Origin: Pseudomonas palmensis
GTDB taxonomy: Bacteria; Pseudomonadota; Gammaproteobacteria; Pseudomonadales; Pseudomonadaceae
Length of the DNA: 64,000 nucleotides
NCBI RefSeq assembly: GCF_017848315.1
Contig: NZ_JAFKEC010000005.1
Location: 124,001-188,000, forward strand
Direction of reading: 5' to 3'
Position numbers and translations under genes: made by a program
Notes under the pieces: generated by a model
The model's input: only the letters and a program-made list of their open reading frames with translations
Databases searched by the model: none
What the model was told of the DNA's origin: nothing
Part shown: piece after piece, positions 10,113 through 18,211 of the stretch
How the letters are laid out: each line of letters starts with the position of its first letter
Numbering within the stretch: the stretch's first letter is position 1

Positions 10113-11195
10113 ATGAGCGTTCAATTCATCGGCATGATCGGCCACCGCCTGTCTTCGGAGACCCTCGATCCGGCTGGCCCGATCTTCGACAAGGCGTACA
10201 TCACCCGTTTTGCCCAGGTGCACGAGCAGGCAGGCTTCGACCGGATTCTGGTGGGGTACTGGTCGGATCAGCCCGACGGCTTTCTGGTCACGGCCCTGGC
10301 CGGGCTGGCGGCGCCGCGTATCGGCTTTCTGCTGGCGCATCGCCCCGGCTTCGTGGCGCCTACCCTGGCCGCGCGCAAGCTGGCGACCCTCGATCACCTG
10401 CTCGACGGACGCCTGGCGCTGCACGTGATCAGTGGCGGCAATGACGGCGAGCAACGCAAGGACGGCGACTACCTCGACCACGACCAGCGCTATGCGCGTA
10501 GCGACGAGTTTCTGGAGGTGGTGCGCAAGGTCTGGACCCAAGACACCCCCTTCGATCATCACGGCACCTTCTACCAGGCGCAGAACGCCTTCTCCGCCAT
10601 CAAGCCTTTGCAAAAGCCGCACCTGCCGGTGTTCTTCGGTGGTTCTTCGGCGGCGGCCCTGGAAGTGGCCGGCAAGCATGCCGATGTGTTCGCGCTGTGG
10701 GGCGAGTCGCTGGAGCAGACCCGCGAAACCATTCAGGCAGTACGTGCCCAGGCGGCCTTGCACGGGCGCCAGGTGCAGTTCAGCGTGTCGTTCCGGCCGA
10801 TCATCGCCGATACCGAAGCTGCGGCCTGGGCCAAGGCCGATGCCATTCTCGATACCGCTCGCCAGCGCCTGGAGCGCGCCGGCCCGGTGGTGGCCAACAA
10901 GCCGCAGAGCGTCGGTGCGCAGCGCCTGCTGGACACCGTGGCGCAAGGCGAGCGCGTGGATGAGCGCCTGTGGACCGGTATGGCCGCACTGGTTGGCGGG
11001 GGGCACAACTCCACCGCGCTGGTGGGAACCCCCGAGCAGGTGGCCGATGCCTTGCTGGCGTACTACGAGCTGGGCGTGACCACCTTTCTGATTCGCGGGT
11101 TCGACCCGATCAACGACGCCGCCGACTACGGCCGCGAGCTGATCCCGCTGACCCACGCCAAGGTCGCGGCGCGCCAGGCACAACGCAGCGCCTGA
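10113..11195 (+). CDS. SsuD-like FMNH2-dependent (alkane)sulfonate monooxygenase
   Basis: A 360-residue flavin-dependent luciferase-like monooxygenase. Family features are HEQAGFDRILVGYWS near the N-terminus, RPGFVAPTLAARKLATLD, RLALHVISGGND and the late LVGTPEQVADALLAYYELG plus TTFLIRGFDP. SsuD-type enzymes use reduced FMN and O2 to cleave the C-S bond of sulfonates, giving sulfite and an aldehyde. The start follows AAGGAG at 10100-10105. It differs from E. coli ssuD in context: no SsuE reductase or SsuBC lies beside it, and an unrelated Tct transporter follows downstream. A dimethylsulfone (SfnG-like) or methanesulfonate substrate cannot be excluded. Confidence 0.85.
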   Translation: MSVQFIGMIGHRLSSETLDPAGPIFDKAYITRFAQVHEQAGFDRILVGYWSDQPDGFLVTALAGLAAPRIGFLLAHRPGFVAPTLAARKLATLDHLLDGRLALHVISGGNDGEQRKDGDYLDHDQRYARSDEFLEVVRKVWTQDTPFDHHGTFYQAQNAFSAIKPLQKPHLPVFFGGSSAAALEVAGKHADVFALWGESLEQTRETIQAVRAQAALHGRQVQFSVSFRPIIADTEAAAWAKADAILDTARQRLERAGPVVANKPQSVGAQRLLDTVAQGERVDERLWTGMAALVGGGHNSTALVGTPEQVADALLAYYELGVTTFLIRGFDPINDAADYGRELIPLTHAKVAARQAQRSA

Positions 11196-11278
11196 ACGGC
11201 GCAGCAACCCCAACCCCACCCCGAGACCGCACGCGCGGATCGCCCTGCCTTGTGCCGTACCGGCACCTGGAGACCTGC

Positions 11279-11779
11279 GTGCGAGATGCTCTGCAACGGG
11301 CCGCCACTGCGCGCCCGCATTCCCTGACCCTGAACCTCGATGCCCGCGAAGTGCTGGCCGGCTGCCTGTTCCTGGGCTTCGGCCTGACCGGGCTGCTGGT
11401 GGGCAGCGCCTATGCCAGCGGCACGGCGATGCGCATGGGCGCAGGCTACTTTCCCTGGCTGGTGAGCCTGGCCCTGTGCGGGCTGGGCGTCGCCTTGCTG
11501 GTGCGCGGCCTGTGGCTGGGCCGCGAGAAGGTCACGCTGGACGGGTTGTTCATCGTCCGCCCGGCGCTGGCCATCAGTGCCAGCGTGGTGGCGTTCGCGC
11601 TGCTGCTGCCCAGCCTTGGCCTGGCGCTGGCGACCCTGTGCATGACGCTGCTCAGCGGCCTGGGCCGGCACAAGGCGCACCTGGGCGAACTGCTGGCGGT
11701 GGGCAGCGCGCTGGGGCTGTTCAGCGTGCTGGTGTTCGGCTACGGGCTGGGCCTGAACCTGCCGGCCTGGCCTGTCTGA
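11279..11779 (+). CDS. tctB: TctB-family small membrane subunit of a tripartite tricarboxylate-type transporter
   Basis: A 166-residue membrane protein with four hydrophobic segments (about residues 25-47, 58-78, 95-125 and 135-160), the layout of TctB. The first membrane helix carries GCLFLGFGLTGLLVGSAY and is followed by GTAMRMGAGYFPWLV, a segment conserved in TctB proteins. I chose the GTG at 11279 because GGAG stands six bases upstream and it gives the normal family length; the frame stays open further back into the SsuD-like gene. It works with TctA and the periplasmic TctC. Confidence 0.82.
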   Translation: MRDALQRAATARPHSLTLNLDAREVLAGCLFLGFGLTGLLVGSAYASGTAMRMGAGYFPWLVSLALCGLGVALLVRGLWLGREKVTLDGLFIVRPALAISASVVAFALLLPSLGLALATLCMTLLSGLGRHKAHLGELLAVGSALGLFSVLVFGYGLGLNLPAWPV

Positions 11780-11789
11780 GGAGTGACCC

Positions 11790-13292
11790 ATGGAGCTGTT
11801 GGCACACCTGGGTATCGGCCTTGAAGCCGCCTTCACCCTGAACAACCTGCTGTACTGCCTGATCGGTGTGACCCTGGGCACGCTGGTGGGGGTGCTGCCC
11901 GGCCTGGGGCCGGTGGCCACCATCGCCATGCTGCTGCCGATCACCTACGGCCTGAGCCCGGCGGCGGCATTGATCATGCTGTCGGGCATCTATTACGGCG
12001 CCCAGTACGGCGGCTCGACCACGGCGATCCTGGTCAACCTGCCGGGCGAGTCGTCCTCGGTGGTGACCTGCCTGGACGGCCATGCCATGGCACGCAAGGG
12101 CCGGGCCGGGGCGGCCCTGGCCATTGCCGCGATCGGTTCGTTCATCGCCGGCAGCCTGTCGATCCTGCTGCTGGCCGCTGCTGCCGCACCGCTGGCCGAG
12201 GTGGCGCTGAAGTTCGGCCCGGCCGAGTACTTCTCGCTGATGCTGCTGGGCCTGGTGGCCGCCGTGGTACTGGCCCAGGGCGACGTGCTCAAGGCCGTGG
12301 CCATGACCCTGCTGGGGCTGCTGCTGGGCCTGGTGGGCACCGACGTGAATTCCGGGGTGGAGCGCTTTACCTTCGGCCTGCCCCAGTTGAGCGACGGCAT
12401 CAGTTTCGTGGTGATCTCGATGGGCATCTTCGGCATCGCCGAAATCATCGCCAACCTGGAGCGCAGCCGCGGCCAGCCGCCCCAGGTGGCGCGGGTCGGC
12501 AGCCTGATGCCGACCCGCGAAGACTACCGGCGCAGCTGGAAGCCGATGCTGCGCGGCACCGGCCTGGGCGCGGTGCTGGGCGTGCTGCCGGGGGGCGGGG
12601 CGATGCTGGGCGCGTTTGCCTCGTACATGGTCGAAAAGCGTATCGCCAGGCACCCCGAGCGCTTCGGCCAGGGCGCCATCGAGGGCGTGGCCGGGCCGGA
12701 GTCTGCCAACAACGCCGGGGCACAGACCTCGTTCATCCCGATGCTGGTGCTGGGCCTGCCTTCCAACGCGGTGATGGCGCTGATGGCCGGGGCCATGATG
12801 ATCCACGGCATCGTGCCGGGCCCGCAGGTGATCGACGAGCGCCCCGAGCTGTTCTGGGGGCTGATCGTGAGCATGTGGATCGGCAACCTGTTGCTGCTGG
12901 TGCTCAACCTGCCGCTGGTGGGGATCTGGGTGCGGCTGCTGTCGGTGCCGTACCGCCTGCTGTACCCGTCGATCCTGCTGTTCTGCTGCATTGGTGTGTA
13001 CAGCGTCAACAACAGCCTGTTCGACGTGCTGCTCACGGTGGCGTTCGGGTTGCTGGGCTACCTGTTCATCAAGCTGCGCTGCGAGCCGGCGCCACTGCTT
13101 CTGGGTTATCTGCTCGGCCCGTTGATGGAGGAGAACCTGCGCCGGGCGATGCTGCTGTCGCGGGGCGACCCCACGGTGTTCGTCACCCGGCCATTGAGCC
13201 TGACCCTGTTGATTCTGTGCGTGCTGGCGGTGGGGCTGATGCTCATCCCGCGGGTGCGCGCCACGCGCCATGTGGCCTTCAGTGAAGACTGA
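11790..13292 (+). CDS. tctA: TctA-family large permease subunit
   Basis: A 500-residue, highly hydrophobic inner-membrane protein of the TctA family, the ion-coupled carrier subunit. It has the duplicated glycine-rich signatures GTLVGVLPGLGPVATIAMLL near residue 35 and GAVLGVLPGGGAMLGAF near 260, and YYGAQYGGSTTAILVNLPGE near 75. GAGGAG stands upstream of the ATG. It lies ten bases behind tctB and 36 bases before tctC, so one operon. The substrate of TctABC systems varies (citrate, other carboxylates, some sulfonates and aromatic acids); next to SsuD a sulfonated organic acid is plausible. Confidence 0.93.
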   Translation: MELLAHLGIGLEAAFTLNNLLYCLIGVTLGTLVGVLPGLGPVATIAMLLPITYGLSPAAALIMLSGIYYGAQYGGSTTAILVNLPGESSSVVTCLDGHAMARKGRAGAALAIAAIGSFIAGSLSILLLAAAAAPLAEVALKFGPAEYFSLMLLGLVAAVVLAQGDVLKAVAMTLLGLLLGLVGTDVNSGVERFTFGLPQLSDGISFVVISMGIFGIAEIIANLERSRGQPPQVARVGSLMPTREDYRRSWKPMLRGTGLGAVLGVLPGGGAMLGAFASYMVEKRIARHPERFGQGAIEGVAGPESANNAGAQTSFIPMLVLGLPSNAVMALMAGAMMIHGIVPGPQVIDERPELFWGLIVSMWIGNLLLLVLNLPLVGIWVRLLSVPYRLLYPSILLFCCIGVYSVNNSLFDVLLTVAFGLLGYLFIKLRCEPAPLLLGYLLGPLMEENLRRAMLLSRGDPTVFVTRPLSLTLLILCVLAVGLMLIPRVRATRHVAFSED

Positions 13293-13328
13293 GGGCTGCT
13301 TCAACCCTGACTGTTCCAGGACCTTTGC

Positions 13329-14303
13329 ATGAAAATCATCCTACCGCTCAAGTTTGCCCTGGCCGCACTGGCCCTGGGCGTTGCCGCACTGGCCCAGGCC
13401 GATGCCTACCCGAGCCGCGCCGTGACCCTGGTGGTGCCGTTCCCGCCGGGCGGCGCTGCCGATACCGTGGGGCGCTACTACGCCGAGCAGTTGTCGGCCT
13501 CGCTGGGCCAGCCGGTGGTGGTCGACAACAAGCCCGGTGCCGGCACCGCAATCGCCGCCGAGGCCGTGGCCAAGGCCAAACCCGATGGCTACACGCTGTC
13601 GCTGGCCACCGCCGGGCAGCTGACCATACTGCCCAACCTGCAGAAGGGCCTGCGCTACGACCCGCTGCAGGACTTCACGCCCGTGGCGGTGCTGGCCTCG
13701 GTGCCCAACGTGGTGGCCGTACCGGCTGCCAGCAAGGTCGACACGCTGCAGGCGCTGATCGACCAGGCCAAGGCGCGCCCGGGCGCGTTGAGCTATTCGT
13801 CGTGCGGCAACGGCACCCTGTGCCACCTGTCCGGGGAGTTGCTGAAGAACCTGGCGGGCATCGACCTGCTGCACGTGCCGTACAAGGGCAGTGCGCCGGC
13901 GGTCACGGCGGTGCTGGGCGGCGAGGTGGATGTGGCGGTGGATACCCTCACCGTGCTGGCCCCGCAGATCCAGGCCGGCAAGCTCAAGGGGCTGGTGCTC
14001 AGCAGCGCGCAGCGCTCGCCGTTGCTGCCAGGGGTGCCGAGTGCCAGCGAGGCAGGCCTGCCGGGGTTCGAGGCATCGGGCTGGTTCGGCCTGGTGCTGC
14101 CCAAGGGCGCTTCGCCGCAGCTGGTCGAGCAGTTGAGCGCGGCGATTGCCGCGATTGCCCAGGCGCCGCAGACCGCCGAGCGGTTCGCGCAGAACGGGAT
14201 CAGCGTCGAGCACAGTACCCCGGCGGGGTTTGCCAAGCTGATCGCCGATGACGGCGCACGGTGGGGCGAGGTGATCCGGGCGGGCAACATCACGCTGGAG
14301 TGA
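13329..14303 (+). CDS. tctC: TctC/Bug-family periplasmic substrate-binding protein
   Basis: A 324-residue extracytoplasmic binding protein of the Bug/TctC family. A signal peptide ends after AALAQA at about residue 22. The mature start YPSRAVTLVVPFPPGGAAD is the family hallmark, and VVVDNKPGAGTAIAAEAVA, with the loop that contacts a carboxylate ligand, follows. VPYKGSAPAVTAVLGGEVD is also typical. It should deliver the ligand to TctAB. Downstream, convergent, is a LysR gene that may control it. Confidence 0.93.
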   Translation: MKIILPLKFALAALALGVAALAQADAYPSRAVTLVVPFPPGGAADTVGRYYAEQLSASLGQPVVVDNKPGAGTAIAAEAVAKAKPDGYTLSLATAGQLTILPNLQKGLRYDPLQDFTPVAVLASVPNVVAVPAASKVDTLQALIDQAKARPGALSYSSCGNGTLCHLSGELLKNLAGIDLLHVPYKGSAPAVTAVLGGEVDVAVDTLTVLAPQIQAGKLKGLVLSSAQRSPLLPGVPSASEAGLPGFEASGWFGLVLPKGASPQLVEQLSAAIAAIAQAPQTAERFAQNGISVEHSTPAGFAKLIADDGARWGEVIRAGNITLE

Positions 14304-14342
14304 GGCCCGCTGCCTTGGCTGATGCGGGGCAGGGCGGGGCTG

Positions 14343-15233
14343 CTACAGCGCCAGCCGCTGCGCCGTGACGCTGCCGAACAGCTCCACCGGCTCCTGCAGG
14401 TTGCCCAGGTAGCTGGGGTGAAACAGCCACAGGTCGACCTGGGGCTTGAAGTCGCTGACGTTGACCACTTCAAGCAGGTCGCGATGACGGCTGGCGGCCA
14501 GCAGCGGCTCGGGCACCAGCCCCAGGCCCTGGCCGTTGGCGACCAGGCCCAGTTGCAGTTCGGTGCCAAAGGTTTCCAGGTTGATCTGCAGCGACAGCCC
14601 CTGCTCGCTCAAGGCGCGCTGCAGGCCGGCGCGAAACCCGCAGCCGTCGGGGTTGAGCACCCAGCCCTGGCTGTAGCAGTCCTTGAGCTTGTAGCTGCGC
14701 TTGCTGGCGCTGCCCTTGGCGGCCACCACCCGCAGGTGCATGCGGCCGATGGAACGGCTGGCGATGCCTTCGGGGAAGATCTTGCCGGAGGGGAACAGCG
14801 CGGCGGCCGCATCCAGCTCGCCGTTTTCCATCCTGGCGATCAGCGCGCTGCCCCAGCCGCTGGCGACCTGGGTCCGCAGCTCGGGGTAGGCCTGGCGAAT
14901 CTGCGCCAGGGCATCGAGCAGCACCACATCGCCGATGGTCTGCGGCACGCCCAGGCGCAGGGTGCCGCTGGGCGAGCCGTGGCTGGCCACCAGCTCGCGC
15001 AGGGTGTCGATCTCGCGCAGGATGGCCTTGCACTGTTCGTACACGCGCCAGCCCATGGGCGTGGGCTTGAGCGGCTTGGTGTTGCGGTCGAGCAGGTTGG
15101 CGCCCAGGTCTTCCTCGAAGTTCTGCACGCGTCGTGTGATGGCCGGCTGCGTCAACTGCAGCGACTGCGCCGCAAGGTTGGTCGACTGGCAGCGGATGAC
15201 GGCGACGAAGGCGTCCATGTCATCGATCTTCAT
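14343..15233 (-). CDS. LysR-family transcriptional regulator
   Basis: A 296-residue LysR protein. The winged helix-turn-helix is at residues 1-65 (DDMDAFVAVIRCQSTNLAAQ, then SLQLTQPAITRRVQNFEEDL), followed by the effector-binding domain. It is encoded convergently after tctC, so it may sense the same compound, but there is no divergent target promoter inside the island to prove it. Upstream (15234-15322) is a short AT-rich stretch that can hold its own promoter. The ligand is unknown. Confidence 0.88.
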   Translation of the reverse strand: MKIDDMDAFVAVIRCQSTNLAAQSLQLTQPAITRRVQNFEEDLGANLLDRNTKPLKPTPMGWRVYEQCKAILREIDTLRELVASHGSPSGTLRLGVPQTIGDVVLLDALAQIRQAYPELRTQVASGWGSALIARMENGELDAAAALFPSGKIFPEGIASRSIGRMHLRVVAAKGSASKRSYKLKDCYSQGWVLNPDGCGFRAGLQRALSEQGLSLQINLETFGTELQLGLVANGQGLGLVPEPLLAASRHRDLLEVVNVSDFKPQVDLWLFHPSYLGNLQEPVELFGSVTAQRLAL

Positions 15234-15322
15234 ATTCGGCTCTCACATAGTCTGGCGTTGAAAAATGTCTTTCAAGAATAATCTTTTTTGCCCGGCCAGG
15301 TAGAAAGCGTGTACAGGTTTTT

Positions 15323-17722
15323 TCAATGCGCCAGCGCTGCCCAGATCTTGCTGCGCAAGTCGCGCTCGCTGAACGGCTTCTGGATCACCGTCGAATGGCT
15401 CAGCCCCAGCACGTCGGTATTGGCATAGCCAGTCACGAACACCACCGGCAACTGCGGGTAGGAGCGCTTGACCAGGGCCGCCAGCTCGCCGCCGGTCATG
15501 CCCGGCATGGCGTAGTCGGTCAGCAGCAGGTCGATCTCGGGGCTCAGCATGTTCAGTGCATCCGGGCCGTTGCGCGCCTGCACCACCTTCAGGCCAAACG
15601 ATTCCAGCAAGGTGGCCGTGAGGGTACGCACGGTGCTGTCATCGTCCACCAGCAGGATGGTCGAGCCCAGCGGCTGATGCGGTTCACTCACCGGCGCAGG
15701 GCTGGGCAGCACGGCCACGGCGTCGCCTTGGATCCGCGGCAGGTACACGCTGACCGTGGTGCCGACATCCAGGGTGGTTTCGATGCGCACCCCGCCACCG
15801 GACTGCTTGGCGAAACCGAACACCTGGGCCAGCCCCAGCCCCGATCCATGCCCCACCGGCTTGGTGGTGAAGAACGGCTCGAAGGCCCTGAGCAGGGTGT
15901 CCTCGTTCATGCCGCTGCCCGAGTCGACGATGGAGAACACCACGTAGTGGCCGGGTTCCGGGTCTTCGGGCCGCAGGGGCGCGGCCTCCACGGTGACGTT
16001 GTGAGTACGCAGCAGCACCGAGCCGGGCCCGTTGGCCATGGCGTCGCGGGCGTTGATGATGAGGTTGAGGATGATCATCTCGGTCTGGGTCAGGTCCGCC
16101 GAGGCGGTCCACAGGTCCGGGGCCAGCGACATCTCTACCCAGATATTGGCCCCCAGCGCCTTGTTCAGCAGGCTCTGCATGCCGCGCACGGTGGCGTTCA
16201 GGTCCACCGGGCGCGGTTGCAGGCGCTGGCGGCGCGAGAACGACAGCAGCTGGGCCGTGAGCCGGGCGCCACGTTCACCGGCGTCGGTGATGTGTTCCAG
16301 CCGGGTGCGGGCCTTGTCCAGGTTGCCGCGGGCAATGTCGCGCGTGGCAAAGGTCGCGCTGGTGAGGATCACCGTGAGCAGGTTGTTGAAGTCGTGGGCC
16401 ACTCCAGCCGTCAGCTGGCCGACCACTTCCAGGCGCTGCATCTGCTGCAGCGTGGCTTCCACGCGTTCCTTCTCGTCGATCTGTTCGCGCAGGCGCTTGT
16501 TGGTGGCGGCCAGTTCCTCGACCACCGCACGCTCATCGGTGATGTCGCGCACGGCGGCGTACATCAGGCCGTTCTCCGGCACGATGGTCCAGGACAGCCA
16601 CCGGTAGTCGCCGTTGGCGTGGCGCATGCGGTTGACGAAGCGGGTCGATACGTTGCCGCTGGCGATGCTGCGGGTTTCCTTGATGGTGGCGTCCAGATCG
16701 AGGGGGTGGATCAGCTCCCACAGGCGCAGGCTGCCGATCTGGTCCCGCGACCAACCCAGCGCCGCCTCCCAGGCCGGGTTGAAGTTGATCGGGGTCATGT
16801 CGAAGCGCAGCACCCCCAGCAGTTCACGCGACAGCTCCCAGGTGCGGTCGCGCTCGCGGGTGCGTTGCTCTACGCGCTCGCCCAGGGTTTCGGTCAACTG
16901 CACCAGGGCCTGGGTGGCGACCTTGCGCTCGCTGATGTCCTGCATCACCCCGCTGAAACGCACGCAACGGCCATCCTTGAACAGCGAACGGCCGTTGGAG
17001 TTGATCCAGCGCAGGCGACCGCCCGACAACTGCACGCGGTATTCGGCATGGAACACCGATTCGCAGCTCAGGGCCTGCTCGACCTTGGCCCGCAGCATAG
17101 CCCGGTCGTCGGGGTGGCAGTGCTCCAGCACCTGGTCAAGGTGCAGGTTGCAGCTGGGCGTGACTTCGTACAGGGCGCGGCAGCGCTCGTCCCACAGCAC
17201 CGAGCCGCTGGGCACGCTCAGTTCCCACACGCCCATCTCGGCAGCCTGGATGGCCAGGCGGGCGCGGGTCTCGACCTCTTCGAGGGCGTTTTCCGCAGCG
17301 CGGCGCTTCTCGCGTTCGCGCACTTCGAGCACGGCGCGGCGGATGGCCTTGGGCAGCACCTTGAGGTTCTGCTTGAGCACGTAGTCGACCGCGCCCAGGC
17401 GCATGGTCTCCACCGCCTGCTGTTCGCCGAAGATGCCGGACAGGAAGATGAACGGCGTTTCCGGGGCCGCCCGCTGGGCCACCTCGAGCACCTGGATGCC
17501 CGACGAGGAGGGCAGCAGGTAGTCGCACACGATCACGTCGAAGGTGTGCTGCTGCATGGCCTCGCAGGCGCCGATGTGATCGTGCACCACCACCGGGTCG
17601 ACCTGCAGGCCATAGCGCTCCAGCGTCAACAGCGTGAGCTCGACGTCGTGGGTGCTGTCTTCGATCAGCAGCAGCTTTATTCTGGGGAGCGGCGTCGGCG
17701 CTCCGGGCTCTCGTCTAGGCAT
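15323..17722 (-). CDS. Hybrid sensor histidine kinase (REC-PAS-PAS-HisKA-HATPase-REC)
   Basis: A 799-residue soluble kinase with no membrane segment. Order: receiver at about 14-130 with phospho-acceptor Asp67 (IVCDYLLP); PAS/PAC about 155-268; second PAS/PAC about 295-400; a short coiled coil; the phosphorylated H-box VAHDFNN with His443; ATPase with N-box LNLIINARDA and G-box HGSGLGL; and a C-terminal receiver (LLLTDYAMPG). It is the third gene of a light-signalling operon behind bphP and a single-domain receiver, with ten bases separating it from the latter. It probably takes phosphoryl groups from the phytochrome branch through its first receiver, or acts as a phosphorelay partner. Confidence 0.9.
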   Translation of the reverse strand: MPRREPGAPTPLPRIKLLLIEDSTHDVELTLLTLERYGLQVDPVVVHDHIGACEAMQQHTFDVIVCDYLLPSSSGIQVLEVAQRAAPETPFIFLSGIFGEQQAVETMRLGAVDYVLKQNLKVLPKAIRRAVLEVREREKRRAAENALEEVETRARLAIQAAEMGVWELSVPSGSVLWDERCRALYEVTPSCNLHLDQVLEHCHPDDRAMLRAKVEQALSCESVFHAEYRVQLSGGRLRWINSNGRSLFKDGRCVRFSGVMQDISERKVATQALVQLTETLGERVEQRTRERDRTWELSRELLGVLRFDMTPINFNPAWEAALGWSRDQIGSLRLWELIHPLDLDATIKETRSIASGNVSTRFVNRMRHANGDYRWLSWTIVPENGLMYAAVRDITDERAVVEELAATNKRLREQIDEKERVEATLQQMQRLEVVGQLTAGVAHDFNNLLTVILTSATFATRDIARGNLDKARTRLEHITDAGERGARLTAQLLSFSRRQRLQPRPVDLNATVRGMQSLLNKALGANIWVEMSLAPDLWTASADLTQTEMIILNLIINARDAMANGPGSVLLRTHNVTVEAAPLRPEDPEPGHYVVFSIVDSGSGMNEDTLLRAFEPFFTTKPVGHGSGLGLAQVFGFAKQSGGGVRIETTLDVGTTVSVYLPRIQGDAVAVLPSPAPVSEPHQPLGSTILLVDDDSTVRTLTATLLESFGLKVVQARNGPDALNMLSPEIDLLLTDYAMPGMTGGELAALVKRSYPQLPVVFVTGYANTDVLGLSHSTVIQKPFSERDLRSKIWAALAH

Positions 17723-17731
17723 GTGTTGTCA

Positions 17732-18193
17732 TCATGACTTGGGGCGACGCACGACCCGGGTGGAACCGGGCGGTGGCTCGTTGAGCACAGCCCAGAAAAT
17801 CCCCAGGTCGGAGATGGCGCCGACGAACTCCTTGAACTCCACGGGTTTGACCACGTAGGCATTCACGCCCAGCTGATAGGCGCGGTCCAGGTCCGGCTCT
17901 TCGCGGGACGAGGTCAGCATCACCACCGGAATGCTGCGCAGGTCGGCCGAGTCGCGCACCTGCTCGAGCACCTCCAGGCCATCGACCTTGGGCAGCTTGA
18001 GGTCAAGCAGCAGCACTGCCGGGTTGCCTTGCGGGCGGTCGGCATGGCTGTTCCTGCGGAACAGGTAGTCCAGCGCCTCGGCGCCGTCGCGTACCACGAT
18101 CACCTCGTTGGCCAGCTGGCTGCGCTCGAGCGCGAGCAGGGTCAGTTCGAGGTCGTTGGGGTTGTCTTCTACCAGGAGTATCGGTTTGAGCAT
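17732..18193 (-). CDS. Single-domain response regulator (Rcp1-like) next to phytochrome
   Basis: A 153-residue stand-alone receiver with no output domain. The acidic pair is in LLVEDNPND, the phospho-acceptor Asp64 is in LLLDLKLPKVDG, the Thr/Ser is in VMLTSSRE and the Lys in YVVKPVEF. The insertion RRNSHADRPQGNP before the Asp is typical of Rcp1/phytochrome-partner receivers. It lies 18 bases downstream of bphP, so it is the expected cognate receiver. It ends ten bases before the hybrid kinase. Confidence 0.92.
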   Translation of the reverse strand: MLKPILLVEDNPNDLELTLLALERSQLANEVIVVRDGAEALDYLFRRNSHADRPQGNPAVLLLDLKLPKVDGLEVLEQVRDSADLRSIPVVMLTSSREEPDLDRAYQLGVNAYVVKPVEFKEFVGAISDLGIFWAVLNEPPPGSTRVVRRPKS

Positions 18194-18211
18194 GGAGCGC
18201 CCTCGTGTGGG

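Noticed and set aside
11721..13304. A 527-codon minus-strand frame opposite tctA.
   Set aside because: Gln/His/Ala-rich shadow with no motif.
15326..17737. An 803-codon plus-strand frame opposite the hybrid kinase.
   Set aside because: Gives low-complexity Gly/His/Gln-rich protein; the kinase on the other strand is full length with all motifs.
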